In this document: positions 54,101 to 64,000 of the stretch, in pieces
Layout of the letters: every line of letters starts with the position of its first letter
Position numbering within the stretch: position 1 is the first letter of the stretch
Source of the DNA: Littorina saxatilis
Taxonomy: Eukaryota > Mollusca > Gastropoda > Littorinimorpha > Littorinidae
Reading direction: 5' to 3'
Assembly: GCF_037325665.1 (NCBI RefSeq)
Contig: NC_090254.1
Coordinates: 14,558,514 to 14,622,513 of the forward strand
Length of the DNA stretch: 64,000 nucleotides
Program-made: the position numbers and the translations under genes
Notes under the pieces: generated by a model
The model's database searches: none
What the model saw: only the letters and a program-made list of their open reading frames with translations
What the model was told of the DNA's origin: nothing

Positions 54101-57100
54101 GTTTTCACCCTGCTATATAGGCATGCAGCCATACCGGCATACGCCTCTTCCAGGGGAACTCACAGCTAGCATGTTTCCCAGCACTTTAGCTCCAGCATCA
54201 GTGATGTTGTTGTAGCGGAGATCCACCGACGTGATAAAACTGTTTTTGTCAAGGAACTTGGCCAGCAGGGGGCAGTCTTTGTCCGTGAAGCGCTTTTCAC
54301 ACAGCAGCTGGTTGTTCCCCGCCAGGTACAGGTGCATGCTGGAATTGAAATCTCTGAAAAACACATTGCACATGTTGTACTCATTGTGTGTAAAATTAAT
54401 TGTTGTCTTTTAAATCTCTCAGTTCAGCCTATAGAGGTGCACGTGCACAAAGTTACTGTGGTTAGTGGAACAAAATATGAGGTGCTGAATGTGTTTTAAA
54501 CGTTTTTCTGTGAGGGATATTTTCACAATTTAAGGGCTGTAAAGGGGCCTTTTCACCAGAGCCGTCACTAATTTCACCCTCACAAAACCGCTTGCAAAGT
54601 TGCAAAAAATGCATTTTGCTGGCATTGAGTGCATATATTCCCTAATTTATATCCCTATCCTCAGTGTGATCAGGTGTGCACAAAATTAACATCAGGGCTG
54701 GTATGGGGTCTCTTGTCAAGGTGATGATCTTATTGCCTGTGTAAGCTTTTATGTTCCACAGTTGCAGTGAGTGACTACATAATTAACAGTTAATTTGCAG
54801 GTGTGTGACTGTATAGTTCATAAACTAGCTTGCTTATACATTATACTATTTTCTAGGAAATTAGATGACTAATTGAAATCAATGACAATTTCATTATCAT
54901 ACTTTGCATATGAACATGGGAACAAAGAAAACAACAAATTATATATCACTTATTCATGATTTAGGCTTAGCACTGAGGAAATGGACATGTTCACAAAGCA
55001 TGTTGTAGTCACATAATACAGACGCAATGTAAAGCACTTAGGCTTGTAACTATATATGTATTCATTTAAAATCACAGATGACATGACATGCAAAAAGGCT
55101 CATCATTCAATCAGGCAGATTAAGACAGAAGTTCAGGATGGATTATGCCAATTATTACACACACAGAGCCTTCCGTATTTATTTCCAGAGGCAACTACTC
55201 ATAATAATAATAATAATAATAAATGAGCATTTATATAGCCTGGGAATGAGTAAAAGTGGTTTGGGCGTACTGACGGGAACATTTTGCATTTTAAGCATTT
55301 CTAAGGGCACACGGAGGCTCTTTTCTTACACAATTAGAAAAGGACTTGGTCGTATTTACGACGAAAGGTGTATCATTCCCAGGCCTGAATAATAAGTGAC
55401 AATTATTACATATTCATCTACCACAACTTGTCAAAACTATCTTCATTTACCATTTTCAAGAGCAATTGAAATCAGTCCATATTTCAGGCCAAATAGTACT
55501 TTCCCTCTTCATGCATAGCTCCCTCATCCCCCTCCACAAGAAAAAATAAATAAAAATCCAAGACACGAACCTGTGCAATAAAAAAAAATTGTGTTGGTGC
55601 AGTCATATTTTCTATTCAACAAGGCGGTAAAAGTGCTGTGCGTGCAAAGTGGAGCACACACACAAAAAAGAAGGAATTCAGAGAGGGAAAAAGTACTCTT
55701 CTTGACTGATCATTCAGATGTTGTTACCAACAATTTCCAAACAATTCTATCTGTTGCTAAGCAAAACTTGAAGCAAGATGGTGTCTGAAGTGACACATAA
55801 GTGTTCCACATCATATAAAATCAAAGGTATAGAAACCTGATGCCAAAATTCATGTAAATATATTATTATTATTTTTTTTATTCTCTTTATTTATATAGCG
55901 CCTTATCCGAAGTTCAAAGCGCTTTATGCCGTGTGAGATGGAATTTTTTACACAATATATCACGCATTCACATCGACCAGCAAACCTCAAGCCTGTTAGG
56001 CGAATGTTCACTTTTCGCGGCCTTTATTCCAAGTCACACGGGTATTTGATGGACATTTTTATCTATGCCTATACAATTTTGCCAGGAAAGACCCTTTTGT
56101 CAATCGTGGGATCTTTAACGTGCACACCCCAATATAGTGTACACGAAGGGACCTCGGTTTTTCGTCTCATCCGAAAGACTAGCACTTGAACCCACCATCT
56201 AGGTTAGGAAAGGGGGGAGAAAATAGCGGCCCGACCCAGGGTCGAACACGCAACCTCTCGATTCCGAGATATATGCGAGTCACGAGTTATTACAAAATCA
56301 GGGGAGGGTATAAATATGAACATGTGTGCAACATGCGTGCTTGTGGGGTATGGACCATATTTCTACTCATAAGTTTAAAATGATTGTTTGTGAACTTCGT
56401 TTGGATGATATGATCAATTAATAAACACAAATGTAATAGAGACAATATCTTTTTCTATGATAACACTTGATTATTTATTCACTGAATCATTGAAGAGTTC
56501 CGTCACAAATCCTACGTGACACGTGGTGAATTTTTGGCAGCAGGTTTGAATTAATATCCCTTGCTTTCCTTGCACAGAAATGTAAATTTATTCTGAAAAT
56601 TCAAGTGAAGTGCAGCTACAATGTTTACTAGTGCAAATCAGCATTAAGTTTAATTCATCACAGTCAAATCGTGCAGTTGAGCTTCATGCATTAATTAACT
56701 GGTTTTGGCTTTTGCCAGTGAAAATCATTAGATTTTTAACATTTTTAACACTGTGAGTTCTCAGTAAAGAACAACAAAAAACACAGTCAATTTATTAGTA
56801 TCATCACAGCATAGATGTTGTAATTTTCAACCCAACCTTTGTTTGTTATTAAAAACGACCACACAAAATGTTTAGTGCACAATAACGTACTGAATGATAC
56901 AGAACCACATATTTTGAAATACAAACGATATGAATATAAAGGATGAACAACCAGAGAAGAATATTTCATGAGGGAAGTATAATCATCAACAGCAACAACA
57001 TCAAGAAGAACAGTAGCCTGTAGTCATGAGATAACATTAACAACACAGGGGCATGCCATGCAGCATACTTGTTCTCACACAAAAACAGGAATGCATTAAT

Positions 57101-59006
57101 AAAGAGGGGCACCCATGGAAAATCAGACAAGGGAACTACATGTAAAAGTGTCCAGAACAGTGCATAAAAAAGACAGCAGATAAGAATGAATATAAAATCA
57201 ACCATCCTCTGCATGGGTTAAAACATTTTTTTTCGGTAATCCAACACCAGTCAGAAGAATGACTGTTGAATTTACATCAGGGGCATAGAATTAGAAGGAA
57301 TAACAAAAGGAAACAAGTCGCGTAAGGCGAAAATACAACATTTAGTCAAGTAGCTGTCGAACTCACAGAATGAAACTGAACGCAATGCAACGCAGCAAGA
57401 CCGTATACTCGTAGCATCGTCAGTCCACCGCTCATGGCATAGGCAGTGAAATTGACAAGAAGAGCGGGGTAGTAGTTGCGCTGGGAAGGATAGCACGCTT
57501 TTCTGTACCTCTCTTCGTTTTAACTTTCTGAGCGTGTTTTTAATCCAAACATATCATATCTATATGTTTTTGGAATCAGGAACCGACAAGGAATAAGATG
57601 AAATAGTTTTTAAAACGATTTCGGAAATTTAATTTTGATCATAATTATTATATATTTTAAATTTTCAGAGCTTGTTTTTCATCCAAATATAACATATTTA
57701 TATGTTTTTGGAATCAAAAAATGACGAAGAATAAGATGAAAGTAATTTTGGATCATTTTATAAAAACATAATTTTAATGACAAGTTTCCGATTTTTAATG
57801 ACCAAAGTCATTAATTAATTTTTAAGCCACCACGCTGAAATGCAATACCGAAGTCCGGGCTTCGTCGAACATTACCCGACCAAAATTTCAACCAATTTGG
57901 TTGAAAAATGAGGGCGTGACAGTGCCTCCTCAACTTTCACGAAAAGCCGGATATGACGTCATCAAAGACATTTATCAAAAAAATGAAAAATACGTTCGGG
58001 GATTTCATACCCAGGAACTCTCATGTCAAATTTCATAAAGATCGGTCCAGTAGTTTAGACTGAATCGCTCTACACACACACAGACAGACACACACACACA
58101 CGCACATACACCACGACCCTCGTCTCGATTCCCCCCTCTACGTTAAAACATTTAGTCAAAACTTGACTAAATGTAAAAACAGCAAACTACAAACTGAATC
58201 CACGAAAATAAGGTAACACCCAAGCCCATGCTTAAATTATACTTACTCCCCTTTAGCCTGGGCGCTGTTACAAGAACATGAACAGTTCAGAAAATTGTCA
58301 TAATGTTCCCATAAAAAATATAACTGTTGACAGCAATGTTGGCTCCACAGCAAGTCTGCTTTGACAAAGTGAAACTGTTATCAACTGTGATTGTCAAAAC
58401 AGCAACAAGAGTTCCACACAAATATGTCATAATTATACTCTTGAGTAAACAATTAGAAAACAAAGAGGTCTCAGAAATATGACAGAAGTAGAATTTCCAT
58501 GGCACTTATTTTCCTGTCCGTAGATCTCAGAAAAACAAATTAAAGAAGCAAAGTACCATACAATTTGCAGTGTCAGCCTCAGTCTCTGTTTTATGTTCTG
58601 TTTAATCTATGGGTGTGAGAGAGAGTGCAGATGCATGCATGTGAGGATTCATACGCTTTAAATCATCTCAGAATAATTCGAATACCTTTTTCTGTTTTTT
58701 TTTTACTTTTTCTTTTCTTTTTTAGCACCAAATATTTGATTGGTTTACCTTATATTGTCTTGTATTTATGTCAAAGATGCTTTTTAGTTAGGGGCAGTCA
58801 TTAAACACACAAGTGCCGTTGAGAAAATATTAAAAAAAACATTTTAACACATGTCAATTACAAACAAGTATCATGCAAATACAAACTTACAGTGCATTCT
58901 GGTCCTTCTCTCTGTCCAGCATCTTTGCAATGTATGGATGAGGCTTCACTCCTAGCTCTGTACAACTCGTTTCAAAATGAAACAGCGATGACAAAATGTC
59001 CGACAT
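45185..59006 (-). CDS. LRRC34: Leucine-rich repeat-containing protein 34 (9 coding exons)
   Basis: Coding exons: 59006-58891, 54353-54164, 53836-53753, 52609-52472, 51967-51836, 50975-50857, 49350-49195, 46532-46406, 45415-45185 (stop). All junctions are GT-AG with matching phases; 1293 nt, 430 residues. It aligns along its length with vertebrate LRRC34: LYLAGNNQL, SVDLRYNNITDAGAKVLG, MCNDIGPAGAESLAKALH, GGMHFAQALQINTSLEHLDL, INVNRPILFTHMEEPTVHF, LSCNRITRDGTKELA, DAMKTNMSLTNIYIWGN, and the C-terminal NTDVQPYIVDGVTYLCELNH. The repeats are the ribonuclease-inhibitor type (alternating helix and strand, ~28 residues), forming a curved binding surface. In mammals it is expressed in testis, ciliated and pluripotent cells and is reported in the nucleolus; its molecular role is unclear. 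No motif is missing. Intron 1 is 4.5 kb and full of repeats. Confidence 0.95.
45868..46166. mobile_element. MITE, family F (copy 2)
   Basis: Inverse of 14030-14336: AATAGGTGTTGTTACGGTAAC (one mismatch) at the left, GTTACCGTAACCACACCTAT at the right, with GGCC at each tip. It lies in the last LRRC34 intron. Confidence 0.85.
46177..46390. other. Intron 8 sequence with a short shared repeat
   Basis: CACAGGTGTTTGAGCTATAA and AAGGCGAGCAGACAACC resemble the 40490-40560 part of the composite repeat. Confidence 0.4.
47280..47640. repeat. Repeat with opposing G and C runs
   Basis: GGGGCGGAGCAAGAG with a run of about 15 G near 47303-47317, and C runs at 47618-47635, flanking an AT-rich core. It looks like a diverged MITE, but I could not define the ends. 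Confidence 0.4.
47641..48720. other. Intron 7 of LRRC34, nothing clear
   Basis: No coding match. CCGTAATACCGGAATT and TCCGTAATAATTCCGG around 48480-48560 form a small cluster of TTCCGG motifs that is probably an old repeat. Confidence 0.35.
48722..49185 (-). mobile_element. SINE, family I, split by MITE J2
   Basis: Minus sense: CCCCCGAAAGCGGCGTATGG at 49180, GGGAGTTTCAACCGATGAAC at 49070-49090, then GCAGAA, the MITE (48748-49059), GCAGAAGAAGAAGAAG. It starts 10 nt past the donor of LRRC34 exon 49350-49195. Confidence 0.8.
48748..49059. mobile_element. MITE, family J (copy 2), 6-bp target duplication
   Basis: Ends CAGGCATGGGAATTCC and GGACAATTCACATGCCTG; flanks TTCTGC at 48742-48747 and 49060-49065. 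Its interior matches 9510-9811 (AGACCAATATTTTGATAGTT). Confidence 0.88.
49734..50305 (-). mobile_element. Repeat family E (copy 2)
   Basis: Inverse of 36781-37500, shorter by about 150 bp because one internal block is missing. It has an expanded CCGGCCGG palindromic run at 50212-50258. Confidence 0.85.
50356..50749. mobile_element. 394-bp MITE, CATGGGTGAAAC ends, 6-bp target duplication
   Basis: CATGGGTGAAACTTTTCC ... CAGTTTCACCCATG with TAATAA flanks at 50350-50355 and 50750-50755. It shares the GC-rich module (GGGGGGCTTTGCCCCCCTGG) with family J. Confidence 0.85.
50990..51830. other. Intron 5 of LRRC34, nothing clear
   Basis: AT-rich. A block of related phrases (ATCTGCTTGTAAC, ATCTGCTTATGAT, ATCTGCTAATGTG, ATCTACATATGAT) at 51680-51785 is an imperfect ~28-40 bp tandem repeat. 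Confidence 0.45.
52001..52182. mobile_element. MITE-like repeat (CAGTGGAACCTGTC ... GGTTTTACTG)
   Basis: TA flank at the left, TT at the right. Interior has AAGGACCACCCAAGGGAC. Related to the fragments at 24072-24240 and 49650-49720. Confidence 0.6.
52717..52948. mobile_element. TTAA-flanked MITE, family G (copy 2)
   Basis: TTAA at 52713-52716 and 52949-52952. Same GGTACGGATATATCCG blocks as 18570-18806, with several differences. Confidence 0.75.
52955..53580. other. Intron 3 of LRRC34, nothing clear
   Basis: A C run of about 16 (53433-53448) is the only notable feature. Confidence 0.4.
53585..53700 (-). mobile_element. SINE 3' fragment, family I
   Basis: Minus sense: CCCCCAAAAGTGGCGTATGG, GGGGTAAAAACAGTAATACA, GGGAGTTTCAGTCCATGAAG, then GAAGGAGAAG. 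Begins about 55 nt past the donor of LRRC34 exon 53836-53753. Confidence 0.75.
54016..54157 (-). mobile_element. SINE 3' fragment, family I
   Basis: Minus sense: CCCCTGGAAGAGGCGTATG, AAACGGTCATACACATAAAA, GGGAGTTTCAACCCATGAAC, GCAGAAGAAGAAG. Begins about 7 nt past the donor of LRRC34 exon 54353-54164. Confidence 0.75.
54420..55190. other. Intron 1 of LRRC34, nothing clear
   Basis: AT-rich, no recognisable repeat. Confidence 0.4.
55200..55390 (+). repeat. (AAT)n SINE tail and possible LINE scrap
   Basis: (AAT)n with AAATGAGCATTTATATAG (as at 23300), followed by a frame reading MSKSGLGVLTGTFCILSISK that resembles the 'LTGH..L..HL' region of LINE ORF2. Short and uncertain. Confidence 0.3.
55858..56300 (-). 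mobile_element. SINE, family C
   Basis: Core GTGCACGTTAAAGATCCCAC and (TTA)n tail at the left; a GGGTCGAACACGC block at the right is a worn B-box region. Confidence 0.75.
56300..57310. other. Intron 1 of LRRC34, nothing clear
   Basis: AT-rich, no coding similarity. Confidence 0.4.
57314..58179 (+). mobile_element. ~0.87-kb repeat, family B (copy 3)
   Basis: Same ends as 20578-21449; the terminal palindrome ACATTTAGTCA/TGACTAAATGT is intact at 58148-58174. Confidence 0.85.
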
Positions 59007-59154
59007 GGCTGCAGCTTTTTACTCTCTTCACAGCTCTGGAAACATTAAAAAAAAACCAAAAAAACCAGAAAAGAATGTTATCTTTATTTTCGATATTACT
59101 TCAAAGTTGCATGTTTTTAAACATGTGCCCTGGTCATGCTATGGAACTTTCTTA

Positions 59155-59156
<2 letters not shown>

Positions 59157-59189
<33 letters not shown>
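59157..59189. repeat. (GT)n microsatellite
   Basis: Short GT run just upstream of LRRC34 coding exon 1. Confidence 0.95.
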
Positions 59190-59316
59190 TCCCGACTTCT
59201 GAGCCAAATCTTCATGTACACATACCCATAGCACAAACAGATCGACACTTATAACCTTGTTAGTTGTTGATAAATATCGAAAAAAGATTACACTTAAGTA
59301 AAATCTCGTCACTCAC

Positions 59317-59460
59317 ATTTACAGCTCAACGTCGATGGGTTCAGTAAAGCTGGGAACGACAGTCTGCTCGGAGCCAAAACACAAACGAAAAGTATAGCTA
59401 CCCTTTACTTCCGGTTGTGGCCATGACGACGCTGAAGCAGAGTAGTGTCCCCTGATTGTG
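59317..59460 (-). promoter_or_regulatory. LRRC34: Probable noncoding first exon and promoter of LRRC34
   Basis: A donor (AAAT|GTGAGT, exon end 59317) lies upstream of a plausible acceptor near 59042 (TGTTTCCAG). An ETS/GABP-type CCGGAAGT site (minus, 59407-59414) sits about 90 bp further up, as in many housekeeping and ciliary gene promoters. Confidence 0.4.
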
Positions 59461-59696
59461 TCAATTTACCGAATCAGCATCAAATCCGTTTCTTTGATTC
59501 TTGTGCTTTACTTATATTTCGGTTTTTCACCAATTGTGGGGTTTTGCTTTACATGCAAGGAATAACGAGGGAATGGCCGAAAATAAACCAAATAGCAAAA
59601 CTGAGTGAACAGCATTGAAACAAAGATATCCTCCAATAACCGGTTCTCTCCAATGGATGCCGCATTTTAATTTAGTTTTTGACTAGTTATTTGTAC

Positions 59697-59762
59697 AACT
59701 TGTCAGTTAGTTAGTTGTTGTTGCTTTTTAGGTCCAGCGGACCATATAGGCCAAATCAGGAC
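59697..59762 (-). repeat. SINE 3' end fragment
   Basis: TTAGTTAGTTGTTGTTGC then GGTCCAGCGGACCATATAGG; reverse of 12226-12290. Confidence 0.6.
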
Positions 59763-60239
59763 CTCACAAGTTTAACATTACACAAATTTAAATTAAACCA
59801 ATTTCAAAAAACAAAGTCAGGTACAACTTGTTTCCCTCTACGATTTTGCATTACTTCTCAGTCAAAAGCGATCCATTTGGTAGCTGGAAAAGAGCGCTTT
59901 TTGTCGTGCCTTGTTTGTTGCTTTGGTCTTTATGTAAACACAAATATTTGTTTGCACTTTTCCCGGGCTCTACTGACTCATTCTCATCTCCCCTCCCTCT
60001 GTAGGTCAAACGATCACGAGTCCGGTGTTGATGCTCATTTGCTATGCAAGTTAATTTTGTCATTGTTTTTTCTTCGTCTTCGTCATTTTAAGAACTTGGC
60101 GCAAAATGTTTCTTCACTGTTCTCATTTCTTCATTCATTTTTGCTGCTCATTGGTTTGTTGGTCATTCTTTCATGTCCGTGTGTTTCTCTGTTTACTCAG
60201 CTGCAGATACCGTAAGTTTTGAAGTGTGAAAGCTTTTGG

Positions 60240-61180
60240 CTGTGCATGTGGTAACACACACACACACCGACTGTCTCCCCCACTCTCTCTCATCGGCCCC
60301 ATCTCCCCACTTTTTCTCTCCCCACTCTATGTCTGTCTGCCTCTCTCTTTCTCTCCCCACTCTGTCTGTCTCTGTCTTTCTCTCCCCACTCTATGTCTGT
60401 CTGTCTCTCTCTTTCTCTCCCCACTCTGTCTGTCTGTCTGTCTTCCCACTCTATGTCTGTCTGTCTCTCTTTCTCTCCCCACTCTATGTCTGTCTGTCTG
60501 TCTGTCCGACCGTCTCCCCACTCTATGTCTGTCTGTCTCCCCACTCTATGTCTGTCTGTCTCTCTCTTTCTCCTCCCACTCTGTCTGTCTCTCTTTCTCT
60601 TCCCACTCTATGTCTGTCTGTCTGTCTTTCTCTTCCCACTCTATGTCTGTCTCTCTCTTCCCACTCTATGTCTGCCTCTCTCTTTCTCTTCCCACTCTGT
60701 CTGTCTCTCTCTGTCTCTCCGGCCACTCTATGTCTGTCTGTCTCTTTCTCTCCACACTGTCTGTCTGTCTCTCTCTTCCCACTCTAGGTCTGTCTGTCTC
60801 TCTCTTTCTCCTCCCACTCTGTCTGTCTCTGTATTTCTCTCCCCACTCTATGTCTGTCTGTCTCTCTCTTTCTCTCCCCACTCTGTCTGTCTGTCTGTCT
60901 TCCCACTCTATGTCTGTCTGTCTGTCTGTTTCTCTCCCCACTCTGTCTGTCTCTCTCTATCTCTCCCCATTCTATGTCTGTCTGCCTCTCTCTTTCTATT
61001 CCCACTCTATGTCTGTCTGTCTGTTTCTCTCCCCACTCTGTCCGTCTGTTTCTCTCCCCACTCTATGCCGTCTGTCTGTCTCTCTCTTTCTCTCCCCATT
61101 CTATGTCTGTCTGCCTCTCTCTTTCTCTCCCCACTCAATGTCTGTCTGTCTGTCTGTCTCTTTCTCTCTCATACTCCCTG
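60240..61180. repeat. ~37-bp pyrimidine-rich minisatellite (about 0.95 kb)
   Basis: Imperfect units of CTCTCCCCACTCTATGTCTG followed by TCTGTCTCTCTCTTT, with variable numbers of TCTG. The 415-codon plus-strand frame (60226-61473) is made almost only of this repeat and is not credible as a gene. Confidence 0.92.
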
Positions 61181-61189
61181 ACCCAAAGT

Positions 61190-62270
61190 ACAAGACCACA
61201 GCGCCACAGGACGTTGGCATTTCGTGCAAATATTTTATTCATTTTTTCTTGTACATTTTACCGGACATAGACACATGCATGCAGAGACTCATCACGCAAA
61301 TCAAACGCGTGTATCTATATATATATGGGCAAGAATCTGTCATGGCGTCGAAAGAAGGAAAGAGCCCGCTTGAATTATTTGGCAGGCTCCTGCTTCTAAT
61401 AAACTTTTTTTGCAAAGAACATCAGTTTTTGTGTTGGATGAAAGAGGATGAATGGACGAACGTTTTGGTATAACATGGTGGCAAATGTATGCCGTAAGCA
61501 ATGAATAACAGACTTGTGATTCCAACCTTACCTAGTCATTCTGGAGAAAAAAGCGTTACGCGATTTTGGGTGCTTTCAGTTTTGTAAGAACTGTAGCCTA
61601 CTCCGAACACGTGCGCGACCGGCGGTAAATCCTTCATACAAATCAGACAGGAAATGAATGCAGTGTTTAATGAGACCAAAAATGACCTCGACGGAGCTGC
61701 CAACTTCGTTCATTTTGCTTGGAAAAGTGATGCGAGATGTACGTTATTATCCTTGTGTAAATTCGGTATCGGTCAGTCAAACGGTCGTACAGTCCGCGGT
61801 AAATGTAAGATGGCCGCCAAAGATCGATTTCGAGGTTCACGCAGTCTACTAAGTCTAAAATGATATTAAAAAAATTGCTTGCAATGCATGCTTTGTCTGT
61901 GATTCGTAAAAATCGACACGATTTGTTGATTTTGTGTTAAGAAAAATTACTTATAACCAAAATAAAACGTTCTCGTTTTGCCGAGATGTTAATGTGACAA
62001 GCGTGACCTAACTAGTCTCCCTTGGTCATTTGCATATATGATCTATCAATGACAACAGGACTTTCACACCTACGTGCGAGATGGACGAGCCCAGCCCAAC
62101 GGGTAAGTGTGCATGGTCGTCATCCAAATAGTAACGTACATCACTTTTGAGAATGAAACTGCTATAAATCGAGTGATTTCTTACGAAACATGATAAAAAC
62201 AATGTTTGAAAGGAAAATGTATTCGTACCTGAATGATTCAGTCGAAAATCGAATGTTGTTGAATTTTTTT
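61190..62270. other. No gene recognised
   Basis: A short GC-rich part near 61600-61850 includes AAGATGGCCGCC (61807-61818), a YY1-like motif also seen near 829. No coding match. Confidence 0.4.
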
Positions 62271-62274
62271 TTGT

Positions 62275-62300
62275 GGGGGGGGGGGGGGGGGGGGGGGGGG
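62275..62300. repeat. (G)26 homopolymer
   Basis: Twenty-six consecutive G, preceded by GTG. Confidence 0.9.
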
Positions 62301-62432
62301 TGTGATGGTTTTGTGTAGGTGTTAGTGGTGCTTGGTTACCCATAGGTCTGTGACATTCTTAGTTTATATGATCAAAGCTCATTGGCAATTGCAAATATTC
62401 TTAGGGAGATAGGTTAGTCATGCTATCTAATT

Positions 62433-62496
62433 TTTACATTTACTCAAGTTTTGACTAAATATTTTAACATAGAGGGGGAATCGAAAAGAGGGTCGT

Positions 62497-62548
<52 letters not shown>

Positions 62549-63278
62549 CGTCTTTATGACATTTTACATCAGAGTTCCTTGGATTGATATCCCCGAAGTT
62601 TTTTTTCGTTTTTTCGATAAATGTCTGATGACGTCATATCCGGCTTTTCGTGAAAGTTGAGGCGGCACTGTCACGCTCTCATTTTTCAACCAAATTGGTT
62701 GAAATTTTGGTCAAGTAGTCTTCGACGAAGCCCGGACTTCGGTATTGCATTTCAGCGTGGTGGCTTAAAAATTAATTGATGACTTTGGTCATTAAAAATC
62801 TGAAAATTGTAAAAAAAAAAAATAATTTTAAAACGATCCAAATTTACGTTCATCTTATTCTCCATCATTTTCTGATTCCAAAAACATATAAATATGTTAT
62901 ATTTGGATTAAAAACAAGCTCTGAAAATTAAAAATATAAAAATTATTATCAAAATTAAATTTTCGAAATCAATTTAAAAACACTTTCATCTTATTTCTTG
63001 TCGGTTCCTGATTCCAAAAACATATTGATATGATATGTTTCGATTAAAACACGCTCAGAAAGTTAAAACGAAGAGAGGTATAGAAAAGCGTGCTATGTTT
63101 TTCAGCGCAACTACTAAACCGCTCTTCTTGTCAAATTCACTGCCTTTGCCATGAGCATGAGCGGTGGACTGACGATGCTACGAGTATACGGTCTTGCTGA
63201 AAAATTGCATTGCGTTCAGTTTCATTCTGTAAGTTCGACAGCTACTTGACTAAATGTTGTATTTTCGCCTTACGCGAC

Positions 63279-63283
<5 letters not shown>
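62433..63283 (-). mobile_element. ~0.85-kb repeat, family B (copy 4)
   Basis: Inverse orientation; the internal (GT)n at 62498-62544 is expanded and has replaced the neighbouring GATCGGTCCAG part. Confidence 0.82.
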
Positions 63284-63315
<32 letters not shown>

Positions 63316-63600
63316 CATGAGAGCTTATATAGCGCGAACCACAATTAACCGTTGCTCTCCGCGCTTTACATATTAATTTCTGCCGTTTGAAATTGAATTT
63401 TTTTACAGACAGACATTTTTTACACACAATATATAACGCATTCACATCGGCCAGTAAACCTCAAGCCATTACGGTGAATATTTACTTTTCGCGGCCTATT
63501 ATTCCAAGTCAAACGGGTATTTGGTGGACATTTTTATCTATGCCTACACAATTTTGCCAGGAAAGACCCTTTTGTCAATCGTGGGATCTTTAACGTGCAC
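63284..63600 (-). mobile_element. SINE, family C, head missing
   Basis: (TTA)n tail at 63282-63315, AGCTTATATAGCGCG, core GTGCACGTTAAAGATCCCAC at the right. The tRNA head is absent and OTU-like sequence follows directly. Confidence 0.75.
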
Positions 63601-63609
63601 ATCCCCCCA

Positions 63610-63985
63610 CCCCCACCTGCTGTTCCCAACCAGCAACGCAGAGAAAAGGCTGACGTACCCCCACCTTCCCGAGAAAAATTGTTTTGCGAAATCCATCAAG
63701 AGCTCAATAAGGAAAAGACCTATGAGGGTATGATGAGGGTGGCCAGGAAGTTTGACCATACCATCCAACAGCTCCCCATCACTGACCCCAAATTTGCGCC
63801 CCGTTGGCAAGGTCACCATCGACCCAGACGCTTGCCTCTGGTTCCCTAATGATACCCCTCCCCTGACACCCCTCAACATAGTTCCTGATGGAAATTGCCT
63901 CCCTCGGTGCGCCTCAATGCTGGCATACGGCACGCAGAAACACCATATAGGGCATGTCCAAAAAATTAGCTCTCTCAACGCTTGA
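63610..63985 (+). pseudogene. Broken OTU-like protein fragment
   Basis: Reads LFCEIHQELNKEKTYEGMMR in the left part and NIVPDGNCLPRCASMLAYGT in the right part; the second resembles the OTU cysteine-protease motif (DGNCLFRSLS..YG). Such domains occur in host proteins and in mobile elements. It is not intact as read and runs to the window edge; I cannot say which element or gene it came from. Confidence 0.4.
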
Positions 63986-64000
63986 AATTAAAACACAAAT

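Noticed and set aside
60226-61473. 415-codon plus-strand ORF
   Set aside because: Composed almost wholly of a CTCT/TCTG minisatellite; no domain, and several frames are open for the same reason.

Overview
The window is metazoan nuclear DNA: split genes with GT-AG introns, a eukaryotic tRNA gene with internal promoter boxes, tRNA-headed SINEs, many MITEs and very abundant (CA)n/(GA)n microsatellites. The repeat types (SINEs ending in GAAAG, GAA, AAAC or TTA runs) and the protein sequences suggest a lophotrochozoan, most likely a gastropod mollusc. That taxonomic call is inference; species cannot be read from the sequence. About 5 kb is recognisable coding sequence and most of the rest is intron and repeats.

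Layout. Positions 1-12000 are mostly repeats, with one convincing coding exon: a signal peptide plus PAN/apple-like domain on the minus strand at 1313-1642, running off the left edge. Two weaker gene fragments lie there too (an LDLR class B-like piece and an esterase-like piece). A complete ten-exon SLC35F6-like transporter gene occupies 12036-30540 on the minus strand; all splice sites and phases fit and give 482 residues. A tRNA-Pro(AGG) gene lies 390 bp upstream of its start codon in divergent orientation. Next are CCDC115 (V-ATPase assembly factor, minus, 32993-33670 with a probable upstream exon at 34768-34858) and, divergent from it, a UPF0488/C8orf33-like gene (plus, three exons, 35536-43183, 221 residues). 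Convergent with that is LRRC34 (minus, nine exons, 59006 down to 45185, 430 residues). The two convergent genes have candidate poly(A) signals only about 170 bp apart near 44.1-44.3 kb. From 59.5 kb to the right end I see repeats and a broken OTU-like fragment, with no clear host gene.

The introns hold most of the unusual material. SLC35F6 carries a tandem array that has copied the end of one exon together with its 5' splice site about nine times, a near-perfect 226-bp inverted repeat, and a minisatellite whose every unit holds a CCAAT box. The second intron of the C8orf33-like gene holds two nested, related elements with CAGGG ends and 6-bp target duplications; the inner one encodes an intact 191-residue zinc-finger protein but no transposase. 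Three other insertions in the window share CAGG/CATG-type ends and 6-bp duplications. I did not recognise any retrovirus, LTR element or Polinton. The four complete genes are unrelated housekeeping-type genes, not an operon-like system.
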